Source of the DNA: Spiribacter salilacus
GTDB lineage: Bacteria; Pseudomonadota; Gammaproteobacteria; Nitrococcales; Nitrococcaceae
Assembly: GCF_009649225.1 (NCBI RefSeq)
Contig: NZ_WJPP01000001.1
Coordinates: 496,001-560,000, forward strand
DNA: 64,000 nucleotides
Reading direction: 5' to 3'
The translations under genes were made by a program, and so were the position numbers. Under the pieces are notes generated by a model, which ran no database searches, was not told the DNA's origin, and worked only from the letters and a program-made list of their open reading frames with translations. This document shows positions 1 through 7,435 of this stretch, one piece after another; positions within the stretch are counted from its first letter, which is position 1, and every line of letters starts with the position of its first letter.

Positions 1-155
1 GCAACAATCGGATCCCAACCTTGGCCCGTTAGATACCCGCCAATGCCGCCGGACAATCCCCAAAAAAACGCGGCTAATACCACAAGGGCTATACTGCCCA
101 TTCCGCCTTTACCGGCAGACCAACCCCGCAGCGATGGCGCGATGCTATGCAGCAT
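1..155 (-). CDS. EamA/DMT-type permease, N-terminal part only (runs off the left edge)
   Basis: Reading the minus strand from an ATG at 155 gives an open frame to the window edge. It contains a hydrophobic first helix (SIALVVLAAFFWGLSGGIGG) ending in GYLTGQGWDPIV. The AAFFWGLSGG pattern is typical of the first membrane helix of EamA-family drug/metabolite transporters, ten-helix inner-membrane exporters. The start is uncertain. An ATG at 101 (MGSIAL...) is preceded by the purine-rich stretch AAAGGCGGA and would place the helix right at the N-terminus, which is usual for the family. The gene is divergent from the histidine phosphatase. Only about 34-51 residues are in the window, so substrate and exact family cannot be judged. 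Confidence 0.6.
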   Translation of the reverse strand, partial: MLHSIAPSLRGWSAGKGGMGSIALVVLAAFFWGLSGGIGGYLTGQGWDPIV

Positions 156-202
156 GCCTAAAGGATAACAGCCATGGTGTTTGTTGGGTTATCGTAGGCA
201 AC

Positions 203-757
203 ATGCGCCGATATTTACTCATAGTCCTGAGTGTTTTTTTGCTGTGTGTTACCACCGCTAGCACGGCATCAGAAACCGCACTTGCCGCCATGAAGCAAGA
301 CAGCCACGTGCTGCTGCTAAGACATGCCCTTGCACCTGGGTTTGGTGATCCGCCGGAATTTACCATTGGCGATTGCAGCACCCAGCGTAACCTTTCTACT
401 GAAGGACGCCAGCAAGCCCGCGAATTAGGTAAAACCCTGCACGATGCTGGCTTAGATGACTTGGTTGTTTACTCCAGCCAGTGGTGTCGATGCTGGGATA
501 CCGCCATAGAAATGCAGATTGGCACCCCGGCAACCCACATCGGCTTAAACAGCTTTTTTCAAAACCGCAGCCAACAAGACGCAATTGTGAACGACCTGCA
601 GGCTTTACTTGCCTCCCTAGAGGGTGGCCCGAGTGCCGTGCTAGTTACCCACCTCGTCAACATACGTGCCATCACCGGGCAAAGCGTAGGCTCCGGAGAA
701 GGCATCGTGCTGCGGCTTGAGCCAAATGGCGAATACACCGTTATAGGACGACTATGA
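203..757 (+). CDS. Exported histidine phosphatase family protein
   Basis: The protein has 184 residues. The start is placed at the ATG at 203 because it gives a clean signal peptide (MRRYLLIVLSVFLLCVTTAS); a longer frame from 134 adds 23 residues without secretory character. The mature part has the branch-2 histidine phosphatase layout: the catalytic LLLRHA motif near residues 36-42, a CSTQRNLSTEGRQQA segment, SSQWCRCWDTA, and a second histidine in VLVTHLVNI. It probably acts in the periplasm on phosphate monoesters; the substrate is unknown. It overlaps the next gene by 4 nt (ATGA), so the two are probably translationally coupled. The family call is firm; the function is not known. Confidence 0.8.
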   Translation: MRRYLLIVLSVFLLCVTTASTASETALAAMKQDSHVLLLRHALAPGFGDPPEFTIGDCSTQRNLSTEGRQQARELGKTLHDAGLDDLVVYSSQWCRCWDTAIEMQIGTPATHIGLNSFFQNRSQQDAIVNDLQALLASLEGGPSAVLVTHLVNIRAITGQSVGSGEGIVLRLEPNGEYTVIGRL

Positions 758-1638
758 AACCCCAAAACATTACCCTGCTTGATGGCGGCATGGGCCAGGA
801 GCTGCGTCGCCGCAGCGCTCGCCCCGCCACCCCGCTTTGGTCAGCACAAGTCATGCTAGATGAACCGGAGTTAGTCGTTGCGGTGCATCGCGACTTTATT
901 GGTGCCGGTGCAGCAGTCATCACCGCCAACACCTATGTAGCCACGCCGCCGCGCTTAGCCCGGGACGGTCAAGAAGCATGGCTCGAGCGCCTTCATACCG
1001 CCGCACTCGACGCCGCGCATCAAGCCTGCAAAGACAGCCCACATCCGGTGCAAATTGCCGGCTGCCTACCGCCGCTGGTTGCCAGCTACCACGCAGGGTT
1101 AGTGCCGGATGATGACACCTGCTTACGGGACTATCGCCGTTTAGTGGCCGCACAAGCGGCACGCGTTGATCTTTTTATTTGCGAAACGATGAGCCTGACA
1201 CGCGAGGCCATGGCCGCCACCCGCGCGGCTAAAGAAAGTGGCCTGCCGGTGTGGACGGCCTTTAGCGTTGATGATCAAAACGGCACTCACTTACGCTCAG
1301 GGGAATCGCTCGCACAAGCGGCTAATGCAGTTGTTGCTGCGGGTGCGGACGCCGTCCTCATTAATTGCTCCACGCCTGAAGCCGTGACCACTGCACTGAG
1401 CATGCTCGCCGAGCTAAACACGCCTTTTGGCGCCTATGCCAACGGCTTTGAAGCCGCCGCCAACCTTCCGGCCGGCGGTACCGTTGATGCGCTCAGCGCG
1501 CGTCAAGAGCTCACCCCCACCGCGTATGCTGATTATGCCGCACGCTGGGTTGCCCAAGGCGCCACCATTATTGGTGGCTGCTGTGAAATCGGCCCGCGGC
1601 ACATCGAAGCCATTAAGGAGCGACTGATCAAGTCGTAA
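754..1638 (+). CDS. Homocysteine S-methyltransferase family protein
   Basis: The 294-residue protein begins ITLLDGGMGQELRRR, the barrel entrance of the zinc-dependent homocysteine/selenocysteine methyltransferases (MmuM/BHMT type). The three expected zinc cysteines are present: INCSTPEAV in the second half and GGCCEIGPRHI near the C-terminus. Length matches the roughly 300-residue single-domain family, which moves a methyl group from S-methylmethionine or a betaine-like donor to homocysteine in the cytoplasm. The donor cannot be told from sequence. It is coupled to the upstream phosphatase by an ATGA overlap. Its 3' end overlaps the convergent dehydrogenase gene by 11 nt, an unusually compact tail-to-tail arrangement. 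Confidence 0.85.
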   Translation: MKPQNITLLDGGMGQELRRRSARPATPLWSAQVMLDEPELVVAVHRDFIGAGAAVITANTYVATPPRLARDGQEAWLERLHTAALDAAHQACKDSPHPVQIAGCLPPLVASYHAGLVPDDDTCLRDYRRLVAAQAARVDLFICETMSLTREAMAATRAAKESGLPVWTAFSVDDQNGTHLRSGESLAQAANAVVAAGADAVLINCSTPEAVTTALSMLAELNTPFGAYANGFEAAANLPAGGTVDALSARQELTPTAYADYAARWVAQGATIIGGCCEIGPRHIEAIKERLIKS

Positions 1639-2704
1639 TCGCCACCTTCAGTACGCCGTCACGCTGATGGGAGAAAAGATCATAGGCCTCAACAATGTCT
1701 TCCAGCGCGTAGCGGTGAGTAACCAGTGGGCCCAGATCAATGCGATCATGCGCGATGATGTTCATTAGCCGCCGCATTCGCTCCTTACCCCCGGGGCATA
1801 GGGAAGTCACGATTTTATGATCGCCCAAGCCCGCACAAAAAGCGCCCAGCGGAATGCTCAGGTCTTCGGAGTAAACGCCTAAGCTCGATAGGGTGCCCCC
1901 GGGTTTAAGCACACGTAATGCCGCCTCAAAGGTAGACTGCAGCCCCAGCGCCTCAATCGAGGCATCAACACCCCGGCCACCGGTAATTTTCAGAATCTCC
2001 TCAACCACATCCACCTTATTAAAATCCAAGGCAATGTCTGCGCCCATTTGACGAGCCATATCAAGCCGGGCGTCTACGCCGTCCACCACAATAATCATGC
2101 CCGCGCCGCGGAGTCTTGCGCCGGCTGTAGCGCACAAACCAATCGGGCCCTGCGCAAACACCGCTACAATGTCGCCAATTTTAATGTTGGCCGACTCAGC
2201 GCCCGCAAACCCGGTCGACATAATATCGGGGCACATCAGCACCTGCTCATCAGTTAGACCATCCGGCACAGGCGCCAAGTTGGCCTGTGCATCAGGCACC
2301 AGCAGGTATTCCGCCTGCGCCCCGTTAATCGTGTTACCAAACCGCCAGCCACCCATGGGCTTATAACCGTGCCCGTGATGCCCGCCATCCTGCGAGCTAC
2401 AACCGTCTTGGCAAGCATACGAACTAAAGCTTGGACAAATTGCCCCCGCAATCACCCGCTGACCTTCTTGATAACCCTGAACATTCGCACCGAGCTTCTC
2501 AATCACCCCCACCGGCTCATGCCCAATCGTTAGCCCGCTTTCAACGGGGTACTCGCCTTTGAGAATATGAACATCCGTGCCACATATCGTGGTGGTGGTA
2601 ATGCGCATTAACGCATCATTCGGGCCGATATTGGGGATGGCCTTTTCCTCTACCTCAACGCGGCCGGGCTCCACAAAAATGGTCGCTTTCATCATTTCAG
2701 CCAT
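1628..2704 (-). CDS. Zinc-dependent medium-chain alcohol dehydrogenase
   Basis: The 358-residue protein is a medium-chain dehydrogenase/reductase. Near residues 40-70 it has the catalytic zinc region (TTICGTDVHIL, then GHEPVGVIEKLG), followed by a cysteine-bearing loop (CPSFSSYACQDGCSSQ) where the structural zinc usually sits. A Rossmann segment follows around VAVFAQGPIGLCATAGARLRG. The pattern resembles NAD(P)-dependent secondary alcohol or threonine dehydrogenase-like enzymes; substrate is not decidable. The start MAEMMKATIFVEPG is preceded by AAGGAGAACACCC, a good ribosome site. A 75-nt gap separates it from the dioxygenase gene upstream on the same strand, so it may be read through from that operon. 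Confidence 0.85.
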   Translation of the reverse strand: MAEMMKATIFVEPGRVEVEEKAIPNIGPNDALMRITTTTICGTDVHILKGEYPVESGLTIGHEPVGVIEKLGANVQGYQEGQRVIAGAICPSFSSYACQDGCSSQDGGHHGHGYKPMGGWRFGNTINGAQAEYLLVPDAQANLAPVPDGLTDEQVLMCPDIMSTGFAGAESANIKIGDIVAVFAQGPIGLCATAGARLRGAGMIIVVDGVDARLDMARQMGADIALDFNKVDVVEEILKITGGRGVDASIEALGLQSTFEAALRVLKPGGTLSSLGVYSEDLSIPLGAFCAGLGDHKIVTSLCPGGKERMRRLMNIIAHDRIDLGPLVTHRYALEDIVEAYDLFSHQRDGVLKVAITT

Positions 2705-2779
2705 GGGTGTTCTCCTTGCACGCGGCTAGTTCTTAAAACATAGCCTAGATTGGGGAGCTTACAAGGCGATGACAGCCGC

Positions 2780-3721
2780 TCACCCCTCCAACACCGGCAA
2801 CGCCGCCTCAATGCGCGCGCGCATGGGCTCATGCTCGGCGGTTAGCTTGAGTGACTGCCCTAGTGATTCGGCGGGCTCATCTACGGTAAAGCCGGGGGCA
2901 TCGGTAGCAATCTCAAAGAGCATGCCGCCGGGTTCACGAAAGTAAACGGAGCGAAAATAAAATCGATCTACCTCACCAGAGCATGGCAGGCGAGCTGCTT
3001 GCACCTGATCAAGCATCTCCAGCAATGCAGAGCGATTGGGCACCCGAAACGCAATGTGATGGACCGTGCCATAGCCAGGCTGGCCCATCGCTGATGATTC
3101 AATTAATTCGATATGATCCGCCCGCGCACTGCCTTGGCTTTTGAACCGCCCCACCACGCCAGCGTTTGAATCAACGGGGGTATAGCCCAGCAACTCGGTA
3201 AGCACGCGCGCTGTGGAATCCGGCCGATGGCTGGCGAGCGTCAGACCTGCAAAGCCACGAATCGCAAGCGCAGAGGCTGGCTCTGCTGCCTCTGCTGGCT
3301 CAGGCGCCTCGGCAACTAAAGCCAGCGGCAGGCCATCAGGGTCAGTGAATTGCAAACGATCAGACTGGCCGCTAGAGGGGCCGCCGGAAAAGGCCACGCC
3401 TGCATCCCGCAGGCGCGCCTCCCACTCAACCAGTGTGTTTAGCGGCACAGAAAACTGGGTCTCAATGGGCTGCCCTCGCCCCGGCTTACCAGCTGGCACA
3501 CCGGGGAAGGGAAAAAACGTCATGGCCGTACCGGGCCGGCCCAACTCATCACCGTAATACAGATGATAGGTAAACGGATCATCCTGATTGACGGTTTTTT
3601 TGACAAGCCGCAAGCCGAGCACTCGGGTGTAAAAATCGAGGTTGCGCTGTGGGTCAGCCGCCACTGCGGTTACGTGATGAAGGCCTCGTGTACTACTCAA
3701 ATCGTCTCCCGACGTCATCAA
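2780..3721 (-). CDS. VOC-family ring-cleaving dioxygenase (MhqO/PcpA-like)
   Basis: The 313-residue protein has two tandem vicinal-oxygen-chelate modules. The first begins GLHHVTAVAADPQRNLDFYT; the second contains VHHIAFRVPN and ends with the metal-ligand glutamate in GGMLFEIATDAPGF. These supply the His-His-Glu iron site expected of extradiol-type, hydroquinone-cleaving dioxygenases of the MhqO group. The gene starts inside the 3' end of the S33 hydrolase gene (29-nt overlap), so it belongs to the same transcript as the peptide-export genes. A metabolic role in aromatic or quinone detoxification is the family expectation; a link to the bacteriocin system is only positional. Its 5' coding DNA contains a 27-bp stretch repeated at 14126-14152. 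Confidence 0.85.
   Translation of the reverse strand: MMTSGDDLSSTRGLHHVTAVAADPQRNLDFYTRVLGLRLVKKTVNQDDPFTYHLYYGDELGRPGTAMTFFPFPGVPAGKPGRGQPIETQFSVPLNTLVEWEARLRDAGVAFSGGPSSGQSDRLQFTDPDGLPLALVAEAPEPAEAAEPASALAIRGFAGLTLASHRPDSTARVLTELLGYTPVDSNAGVVGRFKSQGSARADHIELIESSAMGQPGYGTVHHIAFRVPNRSALLEMLDQVQAARLPCSGEVDRFYFRSVYFREPGGMLFEIATDAPGFTVDEPAESLGQSLKLTAEHEPMRARIEAALPVLEG
3660..3686. repeat. 27-bp repeat, copy 1 (inside the dioxygenase gene)
   Basis: This stretch encodes, on the minus strand, the GLHHVTAV motif of the VOC dioxygenase. The identical 27 bases recur at 14126-14152 at the break point of a truncated precursor gene. See the finding on that junction. Confidence 0.9.
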
Positions 3722-5246
3722 CGCAGCTGCGATCTATGGGCTCATTCGGAGCATCTAGAAAGTTAGCAACGACGCTGCGACCACAGAGTAAATTCAAATG
3801 CACATCATGCCCCATGCCTCGAAAGGCAACAAACTGACTATTCGAAAACTGTTCTGCAAGCCGCTGCGCAACAGCATGGGGGACTAACCCATCCGCATCA
3901 CCACTCATGATGAGTACTGGGTGGTCAGTTGCCACAGGCACTTCAAAAGACTCAGGTGCCTGCCCCACATCCCAAATGGGGCAGGTTAAACGATAACTTT
4001 GAAAACCATCTCCGGCCGGGTAGTAGAGCGGATTAGCCTCAACCACCGATTCAAGCGCCGCTGGGTCGTCAACAGGAAAGTCCTCACGACATTTGACTGA
4101 AAGATGCTGCCCAAGCTTCAACCCAGCAACCACATCATTGAGTGCCGCTGAAAAAATTGCCAATACCTCTTGATCATCTAGTGACAAGCGGCCTTGCACC
4201 ATATCGTGCAGTTCGGCGATATAACGCGGCAAATGGGTTGCAGTCTCGCTAAATGCCAGATGCCCAGATAGCGCCTCGATCACATCCGGCCAGCTCACCG
4301 CTTCGCGAACCGTCTCACCGGATTGGGGATCTTGAAATTGCAACAATACCGGCTCTTCTTGAAAATGCGCGGCCACCGCTTTGAATTTCTGCTCGAGGTC
4401 GCCATAGCGCTCCGTGCAGTTAGCATCCGCAGCACAGTCGGCGAAAAGCTGCTTAAAAAGCCGCGGACGCTCAGCAACCGCCTCGGCTGTTGCCTGTGAT
4501 CCGAGTGTTAGCGGAGAGTTAAGCACCATAGCGCGAACCCCAGCGGGGTCAACGCGCAGCAAATCTAACGCAAGCCGTCCCCCATAAGAGGTGCCCTGCA
4601 CATTCCAATGCCGCAACCCCAGCGCTTGGCGGATCGCACGCAGATCCAAAGCGGCCGCCCGCGTATCAAACAATGAGAGATCGACCCCTGCCTCTACCCA
4701 ATGGTCATGACAAGCGGTAAAACGTCTTCGATCTGCCTGATCTGCGTCAAATTCGGCCTCTTCGGTACTGGGGTCATTAAAGCGGTTTTGATCAAGCTCA
4801 GATGGCGCGATTTCCGGGCAATCAAGCGCCGGCTCAGATAGCCCCGTGCCCCGCTGATCAACCAAAATCATGCCGCGATTTCGCCTTAACTCAACCGCAC
4901 CCCCAAACCCAGCGATTGCCTCTGAGCCAGCTTGACCTGGGCCACCACTCAAATAAACAAAGGGATCGGGGTCGGGGCTTGAGGAGAGATTATCCAGAAT
5001 CGTTAGATGCACCCCAATCATTGCCGCGTCTGCCGGCAGACTTCCATCCGCCTGCACCAGCCCATGGTCCATTGGCAGCTCAGCCATTAAGCAAGTGGGT
5101 GTCTCGCCAAGCGGGGGTGTAAATGGACAGTCGATTTCTTCAAGCACAACCATTGGCACCGGGGGTAAGGCCTGTGCCAGTGAGATCGCACCGGGCATTA
5201 ATAGCATTGCACCAAAGGCTATCCACAACTGTTTTGTCGGCATCAC
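3693..5246 (-). CDS. Exported alpha/beta-hydrolase, S33 tripeptidyl-aminopeptidase-like
   Basis: The 517-residue protein begins with a signal peptide (IAFGAMLLMPGAISLAQALP). It has the alpha/beta-hydrolase order of S33 peptidases: the oxyanion motif YLSGGPGQAG, then DQRGTGLSEPALDCPE, the nucleophile elbow GTSYGGRLALDLL (serine near residue 220), the acid in MSGDADGLVPH and the histidine in FRGMGHDVHLN. Cysteines in the exported domain could pair. S33 enzymes of this type (SlpD/TAP-like) remove N-terminal residues from peptides. The start lies only 11 nt after the stop of the second ABC gene, so it is very likely co-transcribed with the exporter. An attractive inference is that it trims exported peptides in the periplasm; general peptide scavenging is the alternative. 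Confidence 0.85.
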   Translation of the reverse strand: MMPTKQLWIAFGAMLLMPGAISLAQALPPVPMVVLEEIDCPFTPPLGETPTCLMAELPMDHGLVQADGSLPADAAMIGVHLTILDNLSSSPDPDPFVYLSGGPGQAGSEAIAGFGGAVELRRNRGMILVDQRGTGLSEPALDCPEIAPSELDQNRFNDPSTEEAEFDADQADRRRFTACHDHWVEAGVDLSLFDTRAAALDLRAIRQALGLRHWNVQGTSYGGRLALDLLRVDPAGVRAMVLNSPLTLGSQATAEAVAERPRLFKQLFADCAADANCTERYGDLEQKFKAVAAHFQEEPVLLQFQDPQSGETVREAVSWPDVIEALSGHLAFSETATHLPRYIAELHDMVQGRLSLDDQEVLAIFSAALNDVVAGLKLGQHLSVKCREDFPVDDPAALESVVEANPLYYPAGDGFQSYRLTCPIWDVGQAPESFEVPVATDHPVLIMSGDADGLVPHAVAQRLAEQFSNSQFVAFRGMGHDVHLNLLCGRSVVANFLDAPNEPIDRSCVDDVGRRFE

Positions 5247-5257
5247 AAAATCTCCTT

Positions 5258-7435
5258 TTAGCTTATCTGTCGCTCTGCCATGTGCGTAAAAAGCCCGTTT
5301 TGCTTCATGAGTACGCTATAGCTGCCCTCTTCAACCAAACGCCCGTCAGACAGCACCAGAATCCGATCCGCCTCCCGCACCGTACTGAGCCGGTGCGCAA
5401 TGACGATTCGGGTGCAGTCTAATGCCGCAAGGCTCTCGCTCACCCGCGCCTGAGTCGCGTTATCCAGCGCACTCGTGGCCTCATCCAGAATTAACAATCG
5501 CGGCTGATCAACAATGGCTCGGGCAATTAATAAGCGCTGCCGTTGCCCGCCCGATAAAGTATCGCCGGCATCCCCCACCAGCGTATGCATTCCCATGGGC
5601 ATGCGGGCAATATCCGCATCCAACCCAGCGCGGCGGGCAGCCTCCTCTGCATCGGCCAGGGTTCGCCCAGTATTGCCAATGATGTTGCGCAAAATATCGC
5701 CACTCATCACGTGCTGTTGCTGAAGCACAACGCCTAATTGCCGGCGCAGCGCGCTCACATCCAAGCCAGCCAGATCCTGTCCATCAAAATACACCCCGCC
5801 GCTGTCAGGCTGCTCAAAACCCAACAGTAAGCGCAGTAGGGTCGACTTACCTCCGCCTGAGGCGCCCACGATGGCAACAAACTCCCCCGGGCTTACGCGA
5901 AAGGAAATTCCATCTAAAATTGGCGGCCCGTCCCGCTCATAACGAAAACGCAGCTCGCTGACCTCAACATCGCCAGTAAGCTCGCCCGGATCCGCCTTAT
6001 TGAAATCAACCTCCGGCTCAGCCTCAAGGATTGGACGGGCGCGCTCATAGAGGGGGACGATATTCAGCACGCCGATCAGCGTTTGGCTCAAACCAAGCAG
6101 CCCGCCTAAGAAAACCCCAAACGCCGCGTTAAAGGCCAAAAAGCCACCAGTCGTGATCGCATCATCACCTAACAAAAACGCCAAACTGGCGAATAACGCC
6201 ATGCTCCCCAGCACCGGATAGACCGCCTGAATGGTTTCTGTGATGTTTTGGATGCGCCCAGCGGCAATCACGTGATGTTGCTGCCGAGCAAAGACCTGTG
6301 ACCAGCACAAAAAAGCACGGAGCTCAGCATTAGCGGCCTGCAGTTTGCCAATACCGCTGAGCAACTGAAGTAAGATCCCGTCAATCCGCCCGGCAATACC
6401 CGCCAACTCACGCTCATGACGAAGCGCTGCTAGTGTAAAAACCGCACTAGTTACCAATAAAACCAGCGCCAGCATCAGGCCAACCAGAGCCAGCATTGGG
6501 CTATAGAGAAACATCAAGCCCAAACTCAGCAACGCGAAGACCGATGTCAGCACACTACTCAGGGTGGTGCCTGAGAGTGCCTCGCGAATCTGTGATATCC
6601 CGTTGGCCCGGCCAGCAAGATCACCCGCGGTGTAGTCTCGGAAAAAGGTGGCCGGCAGGCGCAGCATCCGATCCCACACCGCTGACTGTAACTGCGCATC
6701 GGCCTGACCTTCCAAGCGCAACTGGGCAAAGCGTTGCGTTAACTGAAACATCGCGGAAGCAATGGCAATAGCAATCAACCCTAAAGAAAGCTGCAACAGC
6801 TCGTAGTGACTTGCGCTCGGAATTACCGTATCCACTAAATACCCAGTGGCCACCGGGACCACCAGCCCAAGCAGGCCCACGGCCAGTGCCAGCATACCAA
6901 TCAGCGTGAGGTCGAGTTGGCGCCCATCTAAGGCAAAACCCAAAATCGCAAACATCCCCCCAAGGCGCGCCTGCAACGGGCGATAGATCTGCACCGCACC
7001 GCTTTGCAAAGCCGCCCGATCAGCCGCGGTGAGCGCCCTTGGTGCTTGGTTGGGTGCGTGAATGCGCCACGCCGCACCGGGGCGATGCGCCGGCAGCAAC
7101 GCCACGGGCTGCGCCTCAGGGCCATAAAATGCCAATAAAGGCCCAGCAGCCTGTGCAGGCCAATCCCCCACCAGCGCCACGCGGCGATACCGGCAGCCGG
7201 CGGCCCGTAGGATCACCCGCACACTCGCATTATCGGGCAAGGTTGGCACGCGCAAGGTAAAGCCTAACGCTTCGGCGACAAGGCTGATCGCGGCCTGCAG
7301 AGGATTATGACTGGCCACACTTGCCTGCCCAGGCAGCGGACGGACTAGCCCCGCCAACTCAGCCAAATGATCTGCCATGCGCGCCTTTTCTCGCGCTTGG
7401 CGACGTGCCAGCCGATCGTGCGCCGCGTCGGTCAT
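5258..7435 (-). CDS. NHLM bacteriocin-system ABC transporter, permease/ATPase without peptidase
   Basis: The protein has 725 residues. The first 150 or so form a soluble N-terminal region in the position of a peptidase domain but with no recognisable Cys-His pair. A six-helix ABC membrane domain follows (LTLIGMLALAVGLLGLVVPV and others), then a full ATPase: Walker A GASGGGKST, signature LSGGQRQRL, Walker B LLILDEATSALD and the H-loop IVIAHRLSTV. This matches the second ATP-binding subunit of Nif11/nitrile-hydratase-leader (NHLM) export systems, which pairs with the peptidase-bearing ABC protein. It overlaps that gene by 4 nt (ATGA), as expected for a heterodimer made in equal amounts. It sits in the inner membrane. 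Confidence in the family is high from the context of leader peptides and partners. Confidence 0.9.
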   Translation of the reverse strand: MTDAAHDRLARRQAREKARMADHLAELAGLVRPLPGQASVASHNPLQAAISLVAEALGFTLRVPTLPDNASVRVILRAAGCRYRRVALVGDWPAQAAGPLLAFYGPEAQPVALLPAHRPGAAWRIHAPNQAPRALTAADRAALQSGAVQIYRPLQARLGGMFAILGFALDGRQLDLTLIGMLALAVGLLGLVVPVATGYLVDTVIPSASHYELLQLSLGLIAIAIASAMFQLTQRFAQLRLEGQADAQLQSAVWDRMLRLPATFFRDYTAGDLAGRANGISQIREALSGTTLSSVLTSVFALLSLGLMFLYSPMLALVGLMLALVLLVTSAVFTLAALRHERELAGIAGRIDGILLQLLSGIGKLQAANAELRAFLCWSQVFARQQHHVIAAGRIQNITETIQAVYPVLGSMALFASLAFLLGDDAITTGGFLAFNAAFGVFLGGLLGLSQTLIGVLNIVPLYERARPILEAEPEVDFNKADPGELTGDVEVSELRFRYERDGPPILDGISFRVSPGEFVAIVGASGGGKSTLLRLLLGFEQPDSGGVYFDGQDLAGLDVSALRRQLGVVLQQQHVMSGDILRNIIGNTGRTLADAEEAARRAGLDADIARMPMGMHTLVGDAGDTLSGGQRQRLLIARAIVDQPRLLILDEATSALDNATQARVSESLAALDCTRIVIAHRLSTVREADRILVLSDGRLVEEGSYSVLMKQNGLFTHMAERQIS